DNA of 37,333 bases from Chloroflexota bacterium (GCA_902810755.1 CADDYT010000059.1:1-37333), one strand, 5' to 3'; counted from the stretch's first letter, positions 7,381 to 18,338 are shown. Notes: a model not told the origin generated them from the letters alone. Translations and numbers: made by a program.

Positions 7381-10300
7381 TCAGTGATCGCGGTTCATGC
7401 TCAACCGATTGACCCAGGAGACAAGGGTGTCGGGTTCCAGGTAGGCGAGCTGGACGAGCTGGCGGTGGCCCCGGCGCACAAAGTGGGCGCGACCGGGGGG
7501 CAGGTCGCTCATGCGCACGCCCAGCAGTTGCTGTTCCTGAGGATCGGCGCTGAGGATAAGGCCCATGCGACAGGCGCGCACCTGTTGTAGCAGAGCCTCG
7601 CTTTTCATGAGGTCCGAGGGCGCGCCGGTCACGAAGATGTGGAAATGCAGGTCCCGCGCCTGCAGCAGGAACTCCTTGAGGTCGTTGAGCGGATTGCGCG
7701 TCAGGACGCTGAGCTGGTCGTAGTCGTCGATGACCAGCAGCAAGGGAGACATGGCGCAGTCGGCTTCGTCTCGGTCGTCCTGCTGGCGGTCAAGGAAGGC
7801 GCGCAGGTGCGTCATGCGCTCGCGCAGTTCGGCTTTGAGGGCGTCGATAGCCTCGGTCAGGCGCGGCTCGGTGTCGGCATACTGCCAGAGGATAGGCAGG
7901 CGGCGCAGCGGGCGAGACGTGCGGCGGAAGTCGATCATGACCACACGCGCGTCGCGGTAATGGGGAACAGCCGCGAGGCCGACCAGCAGGGTACGCAGGA
8001 TGCTGCTGCGCCCGCTGCCGGGGCCGCCGCCAACGAGCAGGTGGGGCGTATCGGCGTTCAATTCGACCGCGACCGGCTGCAGGGAGAGGTCTTCGAGGCC
8101 CAGGCGCAGGCTCAGGCCACGCTCGCGCCGCGTCTGCGGGTTGCTGAAGGCGGCTTCGATCAGGTAGTCATCGAGGCGCACGTATTCGGGCAACAGGCGA
8201 ATCTCCGGGGCGCGGCGCGTGTGGCGGTTCGCCTCGCTGCGCGCTGCGATGAGGGAGACGAATTCGTCCAGGTGACGGGCCTGCTCGTCCTCGTCTTCGC
8301 CCGCGACGGGGAGCGCGATATGCACCTCCTCCACGTGGCCGCCGCGCCGGTAGCCCCGACCGGGCAGGGCCGGGTCCAGGCGGGCAGCATCGTTTTTGCC
8401 GATCAGGATGAGCGAATCCGCCGGCTCCAGCAGGCGCAGGCCGAGCCGTAGCTCGATCAGGCTCATCAACTGTGGCGGCACGGCGACGGGGCGGTCGATG
8501 GAGAGGACGAGGTAGACGCCATAGGCGCGGCCATGACGGGCAATGTTGAGCAACAGGTCCATCCCCTTCTCGTGCGCCTGACGAAACTCCACGAAGCGGT
8601 CGATGACCAGCACGATGGCAGGCAGTTCGGGCAGCGATGGCGCTCGCTGGTCCGGCAGGGGCGCGGCGGGAACGGGTACGTATTTTTCCAGTCGGATGGC
8701 GGTGCCAATTCTGCTGTTTCCGTCGGGTGCGTTTCTGAATGCGCGATCGGAGGAAACGGCGGCAATGGCGCTGGCAACCAGAGGACCGCTGTGCCTGCGA
8801 CGCTGGTAGGCCAGGAAATCGTCGATCTGGTACGTCATGCAGAGCTGCTTGCGTTCCTCGATGATGCCTTGCAGTTTGTGCAGCAGACGGTGGATATATT
8901 CTTCGTCCGACTCGCCAAAAATGCCGCCAACGTGGGGCAGTTTCTCGAAGACGCGCAGGGACTGGCCGCCGAAATCGATCATGTAGAGATGCAACTGGGA
9001 TGGCGAGTGCGTCATTATTAGCGATGTCACGAGCGTGCGCAGGAAGGTGCTTTTGCCGGTGCCGGAAGCCCCTGCCACCAGCACATGGCCTCCCTGGCGG
9101 GGCATATCCAGCAGAAACGGCTCCTGCCTCTGTTCGACGGGACGGTCAATCAGGCCCATCGGGAAGGTGAGCCAGCCAAAGGGAGGCGTGCCTTGCCCGT
9201 TGTGTCGCTGTATACGTCGCAGTTCAGGGCGGGCAAAGACCTCTTGCAGACTGATGCGCTGCGGCAGCGGCTCCGGCCAGGGGTGGAACAGTTCGGCCCC
9301 CAGCGTCGCCCGATACGGCTCCATCTGGTCGATCAGCACCTGCTGGTCGGTGATCTCAGCGGCGCCGATAGCTTCCTGTTTATTGATGAGCAGAGAAGGG
9401 TCTGAGACCTGCGCGGGCAGCGAGACGCGGGCGCTCTGGAACAGCTCAAAGACTTCAGCGCCGATCTGGAAATAGGCACGGCCCGGAATGGAGCCGGGCA
9501 GCAGGGCGGCCTCCGAACGGCCCAGCATATCGCGGCTATCCTGCAGCGAGGCCACGCGCAGGCAGATACGAAATTTGAGGTTTGACCAGATACCGGGGTT
9601 GACCGACCCTGTCGGCTTCTGTGTGGCGAGAATGAGATGCACGCCCAGGCTGCGGCCCTTTTGCACCACGCTCACCAGTCCCTCCATGAAGGTGGGATGC
9701 TCTTTCGCCAGCTCGGCGAATTCGTCAATGATGATGAAGAGGTTGGGCAGCGGCTCCCAGACGGTGGGGTTTTGCGCCCGCATGGCCTGGTATTCGGCAA
9801 TTTTCTTCGCGTTCGCCCGGCCCAGCATATGCTCGCGCCGCTTCAACTCGCTTTTGAGCGCGATCAGGGCGCGCTCGGTCAACTGCCCGCTCAGGTCCGT
9901 TACCATACCGACGGTATGCGGTAACTTCTCAAAGGCTTTGAAGGCCGCGCCTCCCTTGAAGTCGACGAGGACAAAATTGACCAGATGTGGATGATGCGTG
10001 ATGGCCAGGCCAAGAATGAGCGATTGCAACAATTCGCTTTTTCCGGCCCCGGTAGTGCCGGCGATGATGCCATGCGGGCCGTGCGCGTTTTCGTTCAGGT
10101 CGAGCCAGACGGTGCCGTTGAGTCCCAGGCCGATGGGGACGCGCAGGCGGCCAAACGGTGGCGCCTTCCACCACTGTTCGACATCAAGCAGATCGGCATG
10201 AGGCAGGTGGACAAGGTCGAGGAAGCGCACGCTGGTGGGCAGGTCAACCTCGTCCTCACCTTCCTGCAGAGCGTGCAGGGGCGAAAGTTCGCGCGCAATC

Positions 10301-11640
10301 TTTTTTGCCAGTGCCAGCTCTATCCTGTCGGCGCGCACGTTATGCAGCGTCTCACCGGCGAACCCGGCGGCGGCATAGTCGATCATACCCTCGTCCGAGA
10401 GGCGGATGATGCCGCGACACTCGCCAGGGATTGCCTGCTGCTGCGCGACGAGGTAGATGACGGAGACGCCGAGTTGCTCGCCCAGCTTAAAGGCATGGGT
10501 CAGCGCCGGGTGTTTGCGCACCTCTACGTAGTCATGCACTACCACCACCAGGTGGGGCAATGGCATGGACGGTGTGCCAACGGCCTGGGCCGAGATAGCA
10601 GACGCCGTCGCGCCCGTCGCTTTGTTCTCATCGGCAGAGGCGCGCAGGCTCAATTCTTCCAGCAGCATGTTGAGCAGCAGGTTCGCCTCCTCCTCACCGG
10701 CTGCTACCAGCCGTTCCTGTGGCAGCCTGCCAGCTTTCAAGGGCTGCGTGTGCGGCAGGTCGGCCAGCCATTCCCAGTCGTCGCGCTGCTTGACGGGATA
10801 GATGCCCAGAATGCGCACATCTTGCGGCGAATGGTGGGTGGCAATCTGGCAGAGCAGGCTGTGTGTCAGGGCCGCCACGTCTTGCCGCCTGCCCGTGATG
10901 CCCAGCGATTTTATCTCCGGCAGCGAGATGCCGCAGGGAATATCATCCACCATGAGAAAGTCGTCGCGCAATTGCAGGACATCCCGGCGCAGCGGATCGC
11001 CCACGTCCAGTTCCGGCAGTTGCAGTTGCCCTGAAAAGGGACGGCTGCCGCGCCCGATGCGCACAGTCAGGAAGTCGGGGTCTTCGGGGCGGCGCTCCCA
11101 CAGGTGCGATTGCTCGCTGTCGCGCTCCAGAATGCGTCGCTCCAGGTCTGCCGGTTCCGGGTCGGTGAGCAGAGCCGCTTCGCGCTGCTCCCTCGCCTTC
11201 CTGTCCAGTTGCCTGCGCAAATCGGCCAGCACCTCGCGATACTGCTCATCCAGCCGGGCGTTCTTGCGTTTGACGCTGCGCAGCTTGCCGCGGACGCCGA
11301 GCAAATTTGAGAGCGGGTAGAGCATCGAGAGAACGGCCATCGGCAGGAGAAAGGCGAGTTCCTGCGTTGAGCCACGATTGATAACCATGGTGAGGCCGAT
11401 GAGGACGAGCATCGAGAGAATGGGCAGGAGAAGCGAAAGCACGCCGGGCATAACAGGCAATGCCTCTCTCGTCGGCGGCGCAGGCACAACAACCTGTTCC
11501 TGTGGCGGCCCGATCCAGATGCGCGGCGGGCGATTAAAAGCCTGGCGTGTCGAGGCAGGGGACATGTTGCCAGTCCCTTGCTGCTGGTCTTCCCGCCGCT
11601 CACCGGCCTTCTGCGCGGTCTGTTGCTGTTTTGCGGCCAT
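7381..11640 (-). CDS. eccC: Type VII secretion FtsK/SpoIIIE-type ATPase (EccC/EssC family)
   Basis: Motor of a type VII (ESX/Ess-like) secretion system. Two membrane helices (about residues 66-88 and 94-112) are followed by a degenerate nucleotide-fold region (about 230-450) and three FtsK-type ATPase domains. D1 has GTTGAGKS (528-535) and LFIIIDE (634-640) with the usual downstream arginines. D2 has GASGTGKS (857-864) and a Walker B reading VLVIDRF, so the catalytic Glu is replaced by Arg. D3 has GGPGSGRS (1205-1212), with Lys replaced by Arg, and LLLVIDD. Only D1 therefore looks fully catalytic, as expected for the family. There are no N-terminal FHA domains, unlike EssC, and the 1419 residues form a single chain. 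The ATG at 11640 is supported by GGGAGG 10 bases upstream. It lies 94 bases downstream of the metallopeptidase gene and near two divergent WXG100 genes. Confidence 0.93.
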   Translation of the reverse strand: MAAKQQQTAQKAGERREDQQQGTGNMSPASTRQAFNRPPRIWIGPPQEQVVVPAPPTREALPVMPGVLSLLLPILSMLVLIGLTMVINRGSTQELAFLLPMAVLSMLYPLSNLLGVRGKLRSVKRKNARLDEQYREVLADLRRQLDRKAREQREAALLTDPEPADLERRILERDSEQSHLWERRPEDPDFLTVRIGRGSRPFSGQLQLPELDVGDPLRRDVLQLRDDFLMVDDIPCGISLPEIKSLGITGRRQDVAALTHSLLCQIATHHSPQDVRILGIYPVKQRDDWEWLADLPHTQPLKAGRLPQERLVAAGEEEANLLLNMLLEELSLRASADENKATGATASAISAQAVGTPSMPLPHLVVVVHDYVEVRKHPALTHAFKLGEQLGVSVIYLVAQQQAIPGECRGIIRLSDEGMIDYAAAGFAGETLHNVRADRIELALAKKIARELSPLHALQEGEDEVDLPTSVRFLDLVHLPHADLLDVEQWWKAPPFGRLRVPIGLGLNGTVWLDLNENAHGPHGIIAGTTGAGKSELLQSLILGLAITHHPHLVNFVLVDFKGGAAFKAFEKLPHTVGMVTDLSGQLTERALIALKSELKRREHMLGRANAKKIAEYQAMRAQNPTVWEPLPNLFIIIDEFAELAKEHPTFMEGLVSVVQKGRSLGVHLILATQKPTGSVNPGIWSNLKFRICLRVASLQDSRDMLGRSEAALLPGSIPGRAYFQIGAEVFELFQSARVSLPAQVSDPSLLINKQEAIGAAEITDQQVLIDQMEPYRATLGAELFHPWPEPLPQRISLQEVFARPELRRIQRHNGQGTPPFGWLTFPMGLIDRPVEQRQEPFLLDMPRQGGHVLVAGASGTGKSTFLRTLVTSLIMTHSPSQLHLYMIDFGGQSLRVFEKLPHVGGIFGESDEEYIHRLLHKLQGIIEERKQLCMTYQIDDFLAYQRRRHSGPLVASAIAAVSSDRAFRNAPDGNSRIGTAIRLEKYVPVPAAPLPDQRAPSLPELPAIVLVIDRFVEFRQAHEKGMDLLLNIARHGRAYGVYLVLSIDRPVAVPPQLMSLIELRLGLRLLEPADSLILIGKNDAARLDPALPGRGYRRGGHVEEVHIALPVAGEDEDEQARHLDEFVSLIAARSEANRHTRRAPEIRLLPEYVRLDDYLIEAAFSNPQTRRERGLSLRLGLEDLSLQPVAVELNADTPHLLVGGGPGSGRSSILRTLLVGLAAVPHYRDARVVMIDFRRTSRPLRRLPILWQYADTEPRLTEAIDALKAELRERMTHLRAFLDRQQDDRDEADCAMSPLLLVIDDYDQLSVLTRNPLNDLKEFLLQARDLHFHIFVTGAPSDLMKSEALLQQVRACRMGLILSADPQEQQLLGVRMSDLPPGRAHFVRRGHRQLVQLAYLEPDTLVSWVNRLSMNRDH

Positions 11641-11734
11641 TTCAAGCCATTCCTCCCTGTTTGATCCTGTCCTGAAACAACCATTCGGCAGGCAGGAGAG
11701 GGCATTCAGTGCTGAAAGTCCTGAAAGTGGGAGG

Positions 11735-12274
11735 CTAGAAGGGCCGGACAATCCCCAGCGCGGTCAGCCGGAGCAGCATGGCCTGCGGGCTGACCAGGTA
11801 GCGTTCGGCCAACCTTGCCAGCAGGGCGTCGCCCTCATAATCGAGCGTATAGCCTCGCACATCCGCCAGGAGTAGAGTGGCGGGCATGAGCAGTTCGGCG
11901 GCAAAGGCGTTGGCCTCGGTCTCTGTCCCGCTGCTCGCCTGCCCGGCCATGTTCGCTTTGCCCGTAGAACCGGCGCGGAAGTTGCGATCGATATGAAATT
12001 CGCGCAGGTGATGCAGCTCCAGATGGCCCAGTTCGTGGGCGATGGTGAAACGCTGGCGCGTCTTCGCGTGCGACATATTTACCCCGATAATGATTTGCCC
12101 CTGCTCTTCAAACAGCAAACCGGCAAGCTCGCCGTCAAAGGCGACGTAGCGAATGCGCGCACCGCGTAACTGCGCAACCTGCTCAACCGGCACCGGCGGC
12201 TCCCTGACGCCGACAAGCTGAAGTAACTGGTTGATATACTGCTGAAGCTGGCCGCTTCTGCGTGTCTCAATCAT
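11735..12274 (-). CDS. ImmA/IrrE-family metallopeptidase
   Basis: A 179-residue zinc peptidase of the ImmA/IrrE (COG2856) type. The zinc motif HELGH is at 90-94 and the third ligand is expected at Glu120 in ETEANAFAAELLMP, a signature of the family. Known members cleave a partner repressor to switch on an element or stress response (ImmA on ImmR, IrrE on DdrO). No helix-turn-helix repressor gene is adjacent here. The ATG at 12274 fits the start of the fold and has AAGGAG upstream; a longer frame would begin inside the divergent promoter region. It is the first gene of a minus-strand pair with the EccC-type ATPase, so a role in controlling or processing that secretion system is plausible but unproven. 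Confidence 0.9.
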   Translation of the reverse strand: MIETRRSGQLQQYINQLLQLVGVREPPVPVEQVAQLRGARIRYVAFDGELAGLLFEEQGQIIIGVNMSHAKTRQRFTIAHELGHLELHHLREFHIDRNFRAGSTGKANMAGQASSGTETEANAFAAELLMPATLLLADVRGYTLDYEGDALLARLAERYLVSPQAMLLRLTALGIVRPF

Positions 12275-12523
12275 CGTGCTTCGTCTCTCCTTTCCCCGCT
12301 CAGAACAGGAGAACGCTCCTTTCTCCTCCCTCTTATCGGTTGCTACGTGTACCCCCACAGGCATCGATTGCATTGATAAACATGTTTAGGAAAGGTGGCT
12401 ATATTGCAAATGAGCAGGAAAGACAGCCATTGAGCGCGTTGAAAGACTCGTGAAACTGCCTGACTGCCATCTATCTGTACAATCCAGCAAAACTGCATGC
12501 CAGTATGTGGAGAGGAGAAAACA
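12275..12523. promoter_or_regulatory. Divergent control region between the metallopeptidase/eccC pair and the WXG100 pair
   Basis: This 249-base stretch separates two divergently transcribed units and contains no gene that I can see. A plausible -10 box TACAAT sits at 12478-12483 for the plus-strand genes, but a good -35 was not found. A shared regulator could act here. Confidence 0.45.
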
Positions 12524-12799
12524 ATGGGTGTTATTCATGTCAATACCGACCAGATGCGCCAGCTTGGTCAGGTCTTCGTGCAGTTGAACGATCAAATCGC
12601 CAACCAGATTGAGCCGATGATCCAGAACTATATCGGCCAGCTAGAAAGCGACTGGCAGGGGGTAAGCCGCCAACGCTTCGAGCAGATGTTTCAGGACTGG
12701 CGCTCTGCCGCCAACCAGATTGTGCAGCATGGCGAGGATATTGGCCGCCATCTACAGAACACCGCCACCAGCTTTGAGAACGTCGACACGCAGGGATAA
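12524..12799 (+). CDS. WXG100 protein (EsxA-like), first of a tandem pair
   Basis: 91-residue helical-hairpin protein of the WXG100 family, substrates and partners of type VII secretion. The turn motif WQG lies at 44-46 between two amphipathic helices. The C-terminus carries F84xxxD88, resembling the family's YxxxD/E export signal with Phe for Tyr. The ATG at 12524 has AGAGGAG upstream; an upstream ATG at 12497 would add nine residues and lacks this site. It is 21 bases ahead of its paralogue, to which it is identical at 55 of 91 positions by my count. The pair probably forms a dimer exported by the adjacent ATPase. Confidence 0.93.
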   Translation: MGVIHVNTDQMRQLGQVFVQLNDQIANQIEPMIQNYIGQLESDWQGVSRQRFEQMFQDWRSAANQIVQHGEDIGRHLQNTATSFENVDTQG

Positions 12800-12820
12800 G
12801 CTGGTGAGAAAGCAGGAAGC

Positions 12821-13096
12821 ATGAGCAATATTCATGTCAATACCGAGCTGATGCGCCATCTCGGCCAGTTGTTCGTGCAACTGAACGAGCAGATCGCCCA
12901 TCAGTTGCAGCCGCAGATTCAGCACGCCATCGCGCAGCTGGAAGGGGACTGGCAGGGAGTGAGCCGCCACCGCTTCGAGGAGTTGTTCCAGGAGTGGCGT
13001 TCCTCCATCGATCGGGTTGCCTATAACGGCGAGGAACTTGGTCGTCACCTCCAGGATACAGCCAACCGCTTCGAGCAAGTCGATCAGAGCGCGTAA
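12821..13096 (+). CDS. WXG100 protein (EsxA-like), second of a tandem pair
   Basis: Same length and fold as the upstream gene: 91 residues, WQG at 44-46, F84xxxD88 near the C-terminus. AGGAAGC precedes the ATG. Substitutions concentrate at 62-69, in the second helix, while the region around WQGVSR and the EGRHLQ-like end are conserved. This is consistent with duplication followed by specialisation of one surface. It is followed at once by a strong palindromic terminator. Confidence 0.93.
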   Translation: MSNIHVNTELMRHLGQLFVQLNEQIAHQLQPQIQHAIAQLEGDWQGVSRHRFEELFQEWRSSIDRVAYNGEELGRHLQDTANRFEQVDQSA

Positions 13097-13100
13097 AGGC

Positions 13101-13134
13101 CGAGCGCGTCGAAAACCGGTTTTCGACGCGCTCG
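13101..13134. terminator. Perfect palindromic bidirectional terminator
   Basis: A 34-base perfect palindrome centred on AACCGGTT lies exactly between the stop of the second WXG100 gene and the stop of the convergent regulator gene. It is followed on the plus strand by CCGTTTTCT. It can serve both genes. Confidence 0.8.
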
Positions 13135-13141
13135 CCGTTTT

Positions 13142-14611
13142 CTATGGGGCCGAGATCAGGCCCTGTTCCAGGGCTTTGCTGAGGGCCTCGGTGCGCCCGG
13201 AGACGTTGAGCTTCTGATAGATGTTGGCGAGGTGGAAGTTAATGGTGCGCTCGCTGACGACCAGGCGCGAGGCGATCTCTTTGTTGCGCAGGCCGCGCGC
13301 CAGCAGGCGCAGGACTTCCAGTTCGCGCGCCGTCAGCGTCTCGAAGGGAGCGCCACCGCGTATCTGTTTGCCGAAGCGCGAGAGCAGGCGACCGGCCAGT
13401 TGCGGCTGCACCCGCACTTCGCCGCGCGCCACACTGCGCAGGGCGGCGGCGAGTTCGTCGGGAACAATGTCTTTGAGGACGTAGCCGTCGGCCCCGGCAC
13501 GCAGCGTCTCGTACAGATAGGCTTCACGGTCCTGCGTGGCGAGCAGAAGAACGCGCGTATCAAGGTTCAGTTGCTTGATCTGGCGCAGGGCCTCAAGGCT
13601 CTGCTCATTGGGCAGTTGCGCGTCCATCAGCACCACCTGCGGCCCCAGTTCCAGCGTCTCACTCACCGCCTGCACGCCATCCGCCGCCTCGCCGACGATC
13701 TGCAGATCGGGGTAGCTTTCCAGCAGGCGGCGCAGCCCGGCGCGCGTGACGGCCTGGCTATCGACGATCAGAACGCGCACGGGCGCCGCTGTTGTAGAGG
13801 GAGCGGGCATGGTGGCCGTTTCGGGAACAGGCGGCGAGGCGATGAACGGGACACCGAGATCGTGAGGCATGTAGGGCATGCGCACCTGCAGGCGCGTTCC
13901 CTGCCCCGGCTGCGCGCTGACCTGCAAACTGCCGCCGACATGTTCGATACGCTGGCGCAGGTCGCTGAGAATGGGCGAAAGGGCGTGGCCGACGGTGGCG
14001 GCAGGGGCAAGCAACGGCAGAGAAGCGTTTTCAGACCCGAACGGTGGGATGGGCAGCCTCTCGCCCTCATTTCCACTCTCGCTCGCCACAGCAGGCGGCG
14101 TGCCGTCGTCTTCAATGCTCATCTGCGCGTCGTCGCGCCCATAGGTAAAGGTGAAGCGCAGTTTGCGGGCATGAGAGAGCCGGGAACGCTGCCGCACCTC
14201 GTAGAGGGCCTCCTGCGCGACGCGGTAGAGCAGGCGTTCCGCGTAGCCGGGCAGGTTGCGCTCCTCGCCGGAGAAGACAATACGACTGGAGAGGTTCGCA
14301 CTTTCCGCCGTCTCTTCAACGGCGCGCGTCAGCGCCTCTGCCAGGCTGATGCCCACCAGTTCGGGCAATGGCAGGCTCTCATCGTTTGAGCGAATGTGAT
14401 AGAGAATCCCGCGCGCCATCTGCTCGATCTCCGCCAGCCCCTGCCGCAGTTCCGCCGCCTCTGCCGCCGTCGGCGCCGTTTCAGCGCGCAGCAGCGCCTG
14501 CAGCGCGCCAACCTGGATGAGCATGGCGCTCAACTGCCGCAAAACGTGCTCGTGCGCGCCCACGCTCTCTTCGCCCACATCGCTCGCAAACAAAACCTCT
14601 TCGGATTGCAT
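13142..14611 (-). CDS. Fused NarX-like histidine kinase module and NarL/LuxR response regulator
   Basis: 489 residues in one chain. Residues 15-75 resemble a HisKA_3 dimerisation helix pair, with His20 followed by Glu at the usual phospho-His position. Residues 120-246 resemble a HATPase_c domain, but the N box is lost (EALYE where family members have EALNN) and the G1 box is DDGTP instead of DDGxGF. The G2 region (VGGSLQVSAQPGQGT) is retained. After a Pro-rich linker come a receiver domain (about 278-395; Asp330, Thr359, Lys380, with only Asp284 of the usual acidic pair) and a LuxR-type helix-turn-helix (about 424-485; LTARELEVLRLLARG). The kinase half probably binds no ATP and may act as a dimerisation or sensory arm for the regulator. 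AGGGA precedes the ATG. It is convergent with the WXG100 genes and downstream of clpB. Confidence 0.88.
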   Translation of the reverse strand: MQSEEVLFASDVGEESVGAHEHVLRQLSAMLIQVGALQALLRAETAPTAAEAAELRQGLAEIEQMARGILYHIRSNDESLPLPELVGISLAEALTRAVEETAESANLSSRIVFSGEERNLPGYAERLLYRVAQEALYEVRQRSRLSHARKLRFTFTYGRDDAQMSIEDDGTPPAVASESGNEGERLPIPPFGSENASLPLLAPAATVGHALSPILSDLRQRIEHVGGSLQVSAQPGQGTRLQVRMPYMPHDLGVPFIASPPVPETATMPAPSTTAAPVRVLIVDSQAVTRAGLRRLLESYPDLQIVGEAADGVQAVSETLELGPQVVLMDAQLPNEQSLEALRQIKQLNLDTRVLLLATQDREAYLYETLRAGADGYVLKDIVPDELAAALRSVARGEVRVQPQLAGRLLSRFGKQIRGGAPFETLTARELEVLRLLARGLRNKEIASRLVVSERTINFHLANIYQKLNVSGRTEALSKALEQGLISAP

Positions 14612-14656
14612 CGTTTCCCTGACTTCCCATACGCCGCCGATTATAGAGTCATAACG

Positions 14657-14689
14657 ACGATAAGCTGGAAATTATTCCCGGCTTATCGT
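14657..14689 (-). terminator. Hairpin after clpB
   Basis: ACGATAAGCT (14657-14666) pairs with GGCTTATCGT (14680-14689) around a 13-base loop, between the clpB stop and the next start on the same strand. There is no U-run, so this is a moderate candidate. Confidence 0.4.
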
Positions 14690-14716
14690 ATCACAAACGC
14701 CGTCGTGTTGCGCGAA

Positions 14717-17302
<2,586 letters not shown>

Positions 17303-17343
17303 ACAAACGCTCCCTGAAGCTTCTACACTCCCTTTTTAACTGC

Positions 17344-17373
17344 ACTATACCACACATGAGCCTACCATTGCAA
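17344..17373 (-). promoter_or_regulatory. Predicted sigma-70-type promoter of clpB
   Basis: On the minus strand a TTGCAA box (17368-17373) and a TATAGT box (17344-17349) are separated by 18 bases, placing the transcription start near 17337, about 35 bases before the clpB ATG. Confidence 0.55.
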
Positions 17374-17406
17374 GAAAGTTTGAGTGTGATACTGTCAACT
17401 CTTCTC

Positions 17407-17438
17407 CGGCGTACCGCACTCGTACTGCCTGTACGCCG
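17407..17438 (-). terminator. Hairpin after the envelope-protein gene pair
   Basis: CGGCGTAC (17407-17414) and GTACGCCG (17431-17438) form an 8-base stem downstream of the gene ending at 17482. There is no clear U-run. Confidence 0.35.
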
Positions 17439-17481
17439 CTCTTCTTCCTCAATATAAACACGTAAAAGCAGGGATGAGAGT

Positions 17482-18291
17482 TTATTGCTCCTGCTCAAAG
17501 CGGCGCGCAATGGAGACGGGCATGATGAGAGAGAGCAGGCGGGTACGCAGCGAGGTGTGTGCAGGCGGAATAAGATAGAGCAGGAAAGCCAGGGTGCCAA
17601 GCAAGAGGCCCGCAAAGGTGAAGAGGATGCTCAACGCGGAGCTACCTGCGGAACTGCCGTTATCGCTTGAAGGCGGGTTGCCGTTCTGCTGCTGCCCGGT
17701 GCCGCCGCCGGACGACACAGTGGGCGTGGCAGTCGCGGAAGGAGTCGGGCCAACGGTGGGGGTATTGGCACCGAGCGTGGGTGAAGGCGTGGGTGTGGGT
17801 GTGGGTGACGGCGTCGGTGACGGTGTGGGTGACGGCGTCGGTGACGGTCTGGGCGTTGGCGTGGGCGCGGCAGCACAACTCCAGGAGACAGTTGCGCTGC
17901 TATTTTGGCCGCCAAAGGCGCTAAAAGTGATCGTGGCGCTGGCAGGGCAGGTGACGCTGTTCGGTATGGAGATGGTAACATTTCTCCGGGCATGCGGGAA
18001 CAATGTGCCACCGGATGGCGAGACGGTAATGTTCGCAATACCCTGGCTTCTGGCTGCCCAGAAGAGGGTTTTAGGGCTATTGTTGCTCAACGTAACATTG
18101 CAGGTTCTGCAATTACTGGTGAACGCGGTAGGAGAGACGGAGAGGCCGGATGGGTTCGGCTGCATGTATAACGCTGCTGCCGCCGGGGAGGGCAGAGCGA
18201 GCAAGGAGACGAGAAGTGCCAGCAGACACAGGAAAGCGAGGGCGATGAATGCCGACAAACGAGAAAACCCGGTAGTATTACGTGACGACAT
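17482..18291 (-). CDS. Surface protein with Pro/Thr/Ser-rich stalk and C-terminal membrane anchor
   Basis: 269 residues: signal peptide (about 10-42, ending AAA), an extracellular beta-rich domain (about 45-140) with several Cys including a CRTC pair, a PTPSPT-rich stalk (about 145-190), a Gly/Ser/Asn-rich segment, and a membrane helix (about 220-240) followed by an Arg-rich cytoplasmic tail. The topology suggests an anchored cell-surface domain. It is not an LPXTG substrate and I recognise no named family. The ATG at 18291 has GAGAGG 8 bases upstream. It follows the next gene upstream by 47 bases, so the two are likely one operon. Confidence 0.8.
   Translation of the reverse strand: MSSRNTTGFSRLSAFIALAFLCLLALLVSLLALPSPAAAALYMQPNPSGLSVSPTAFTSNCRTCNVTLSNNSPKTLFWAARSQGIANITVSPSGGTLFPHARRNVTISIPNSVTCPASATITFSAFGGQNSSATVSWSCAAAPTPTPRPSPTPSPTPSPTPSPTPTPTPSPTLGANTPTVGPTPSATATPTVSSGGGTGQQQNGNPPSSDNGSSAGSSALSILFTFAGLLLGTLAFLLYLIPPAHTSLRTRLLSLIMPVSIARRFEQEQ
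17785..17870. repeat. In-gene tandem repeat encoding the PTPSP stalk
   Basis: GGGTGACGGCGTCGGTGACGGT-like units of 12/24 bases repeat here and encode the PSPT stalk of the surface protein. The composition is close to that of the kinase tail repeat at 2690-2775. Confidence 0.6.
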
Positions 18292-18338
18292 AGCATAATC
18301 CTCTCTGACGCGCTGGCGCCGTGAGTATCCGACAGGCC

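Noticed and set aside
9985..11034. 349-codon frame opposite the EccC-type gene
   Set aside because: Antisense shadow of conserved Walker-motif coding sequence; composition is typical of a shadow and no family features are seen.
13232..14389. 385-codon frame opposite the fused regulator
   Set aside because: Antisense to a clear receiver and LuxR domain; no ribosome-binding site and no recognisable motif.
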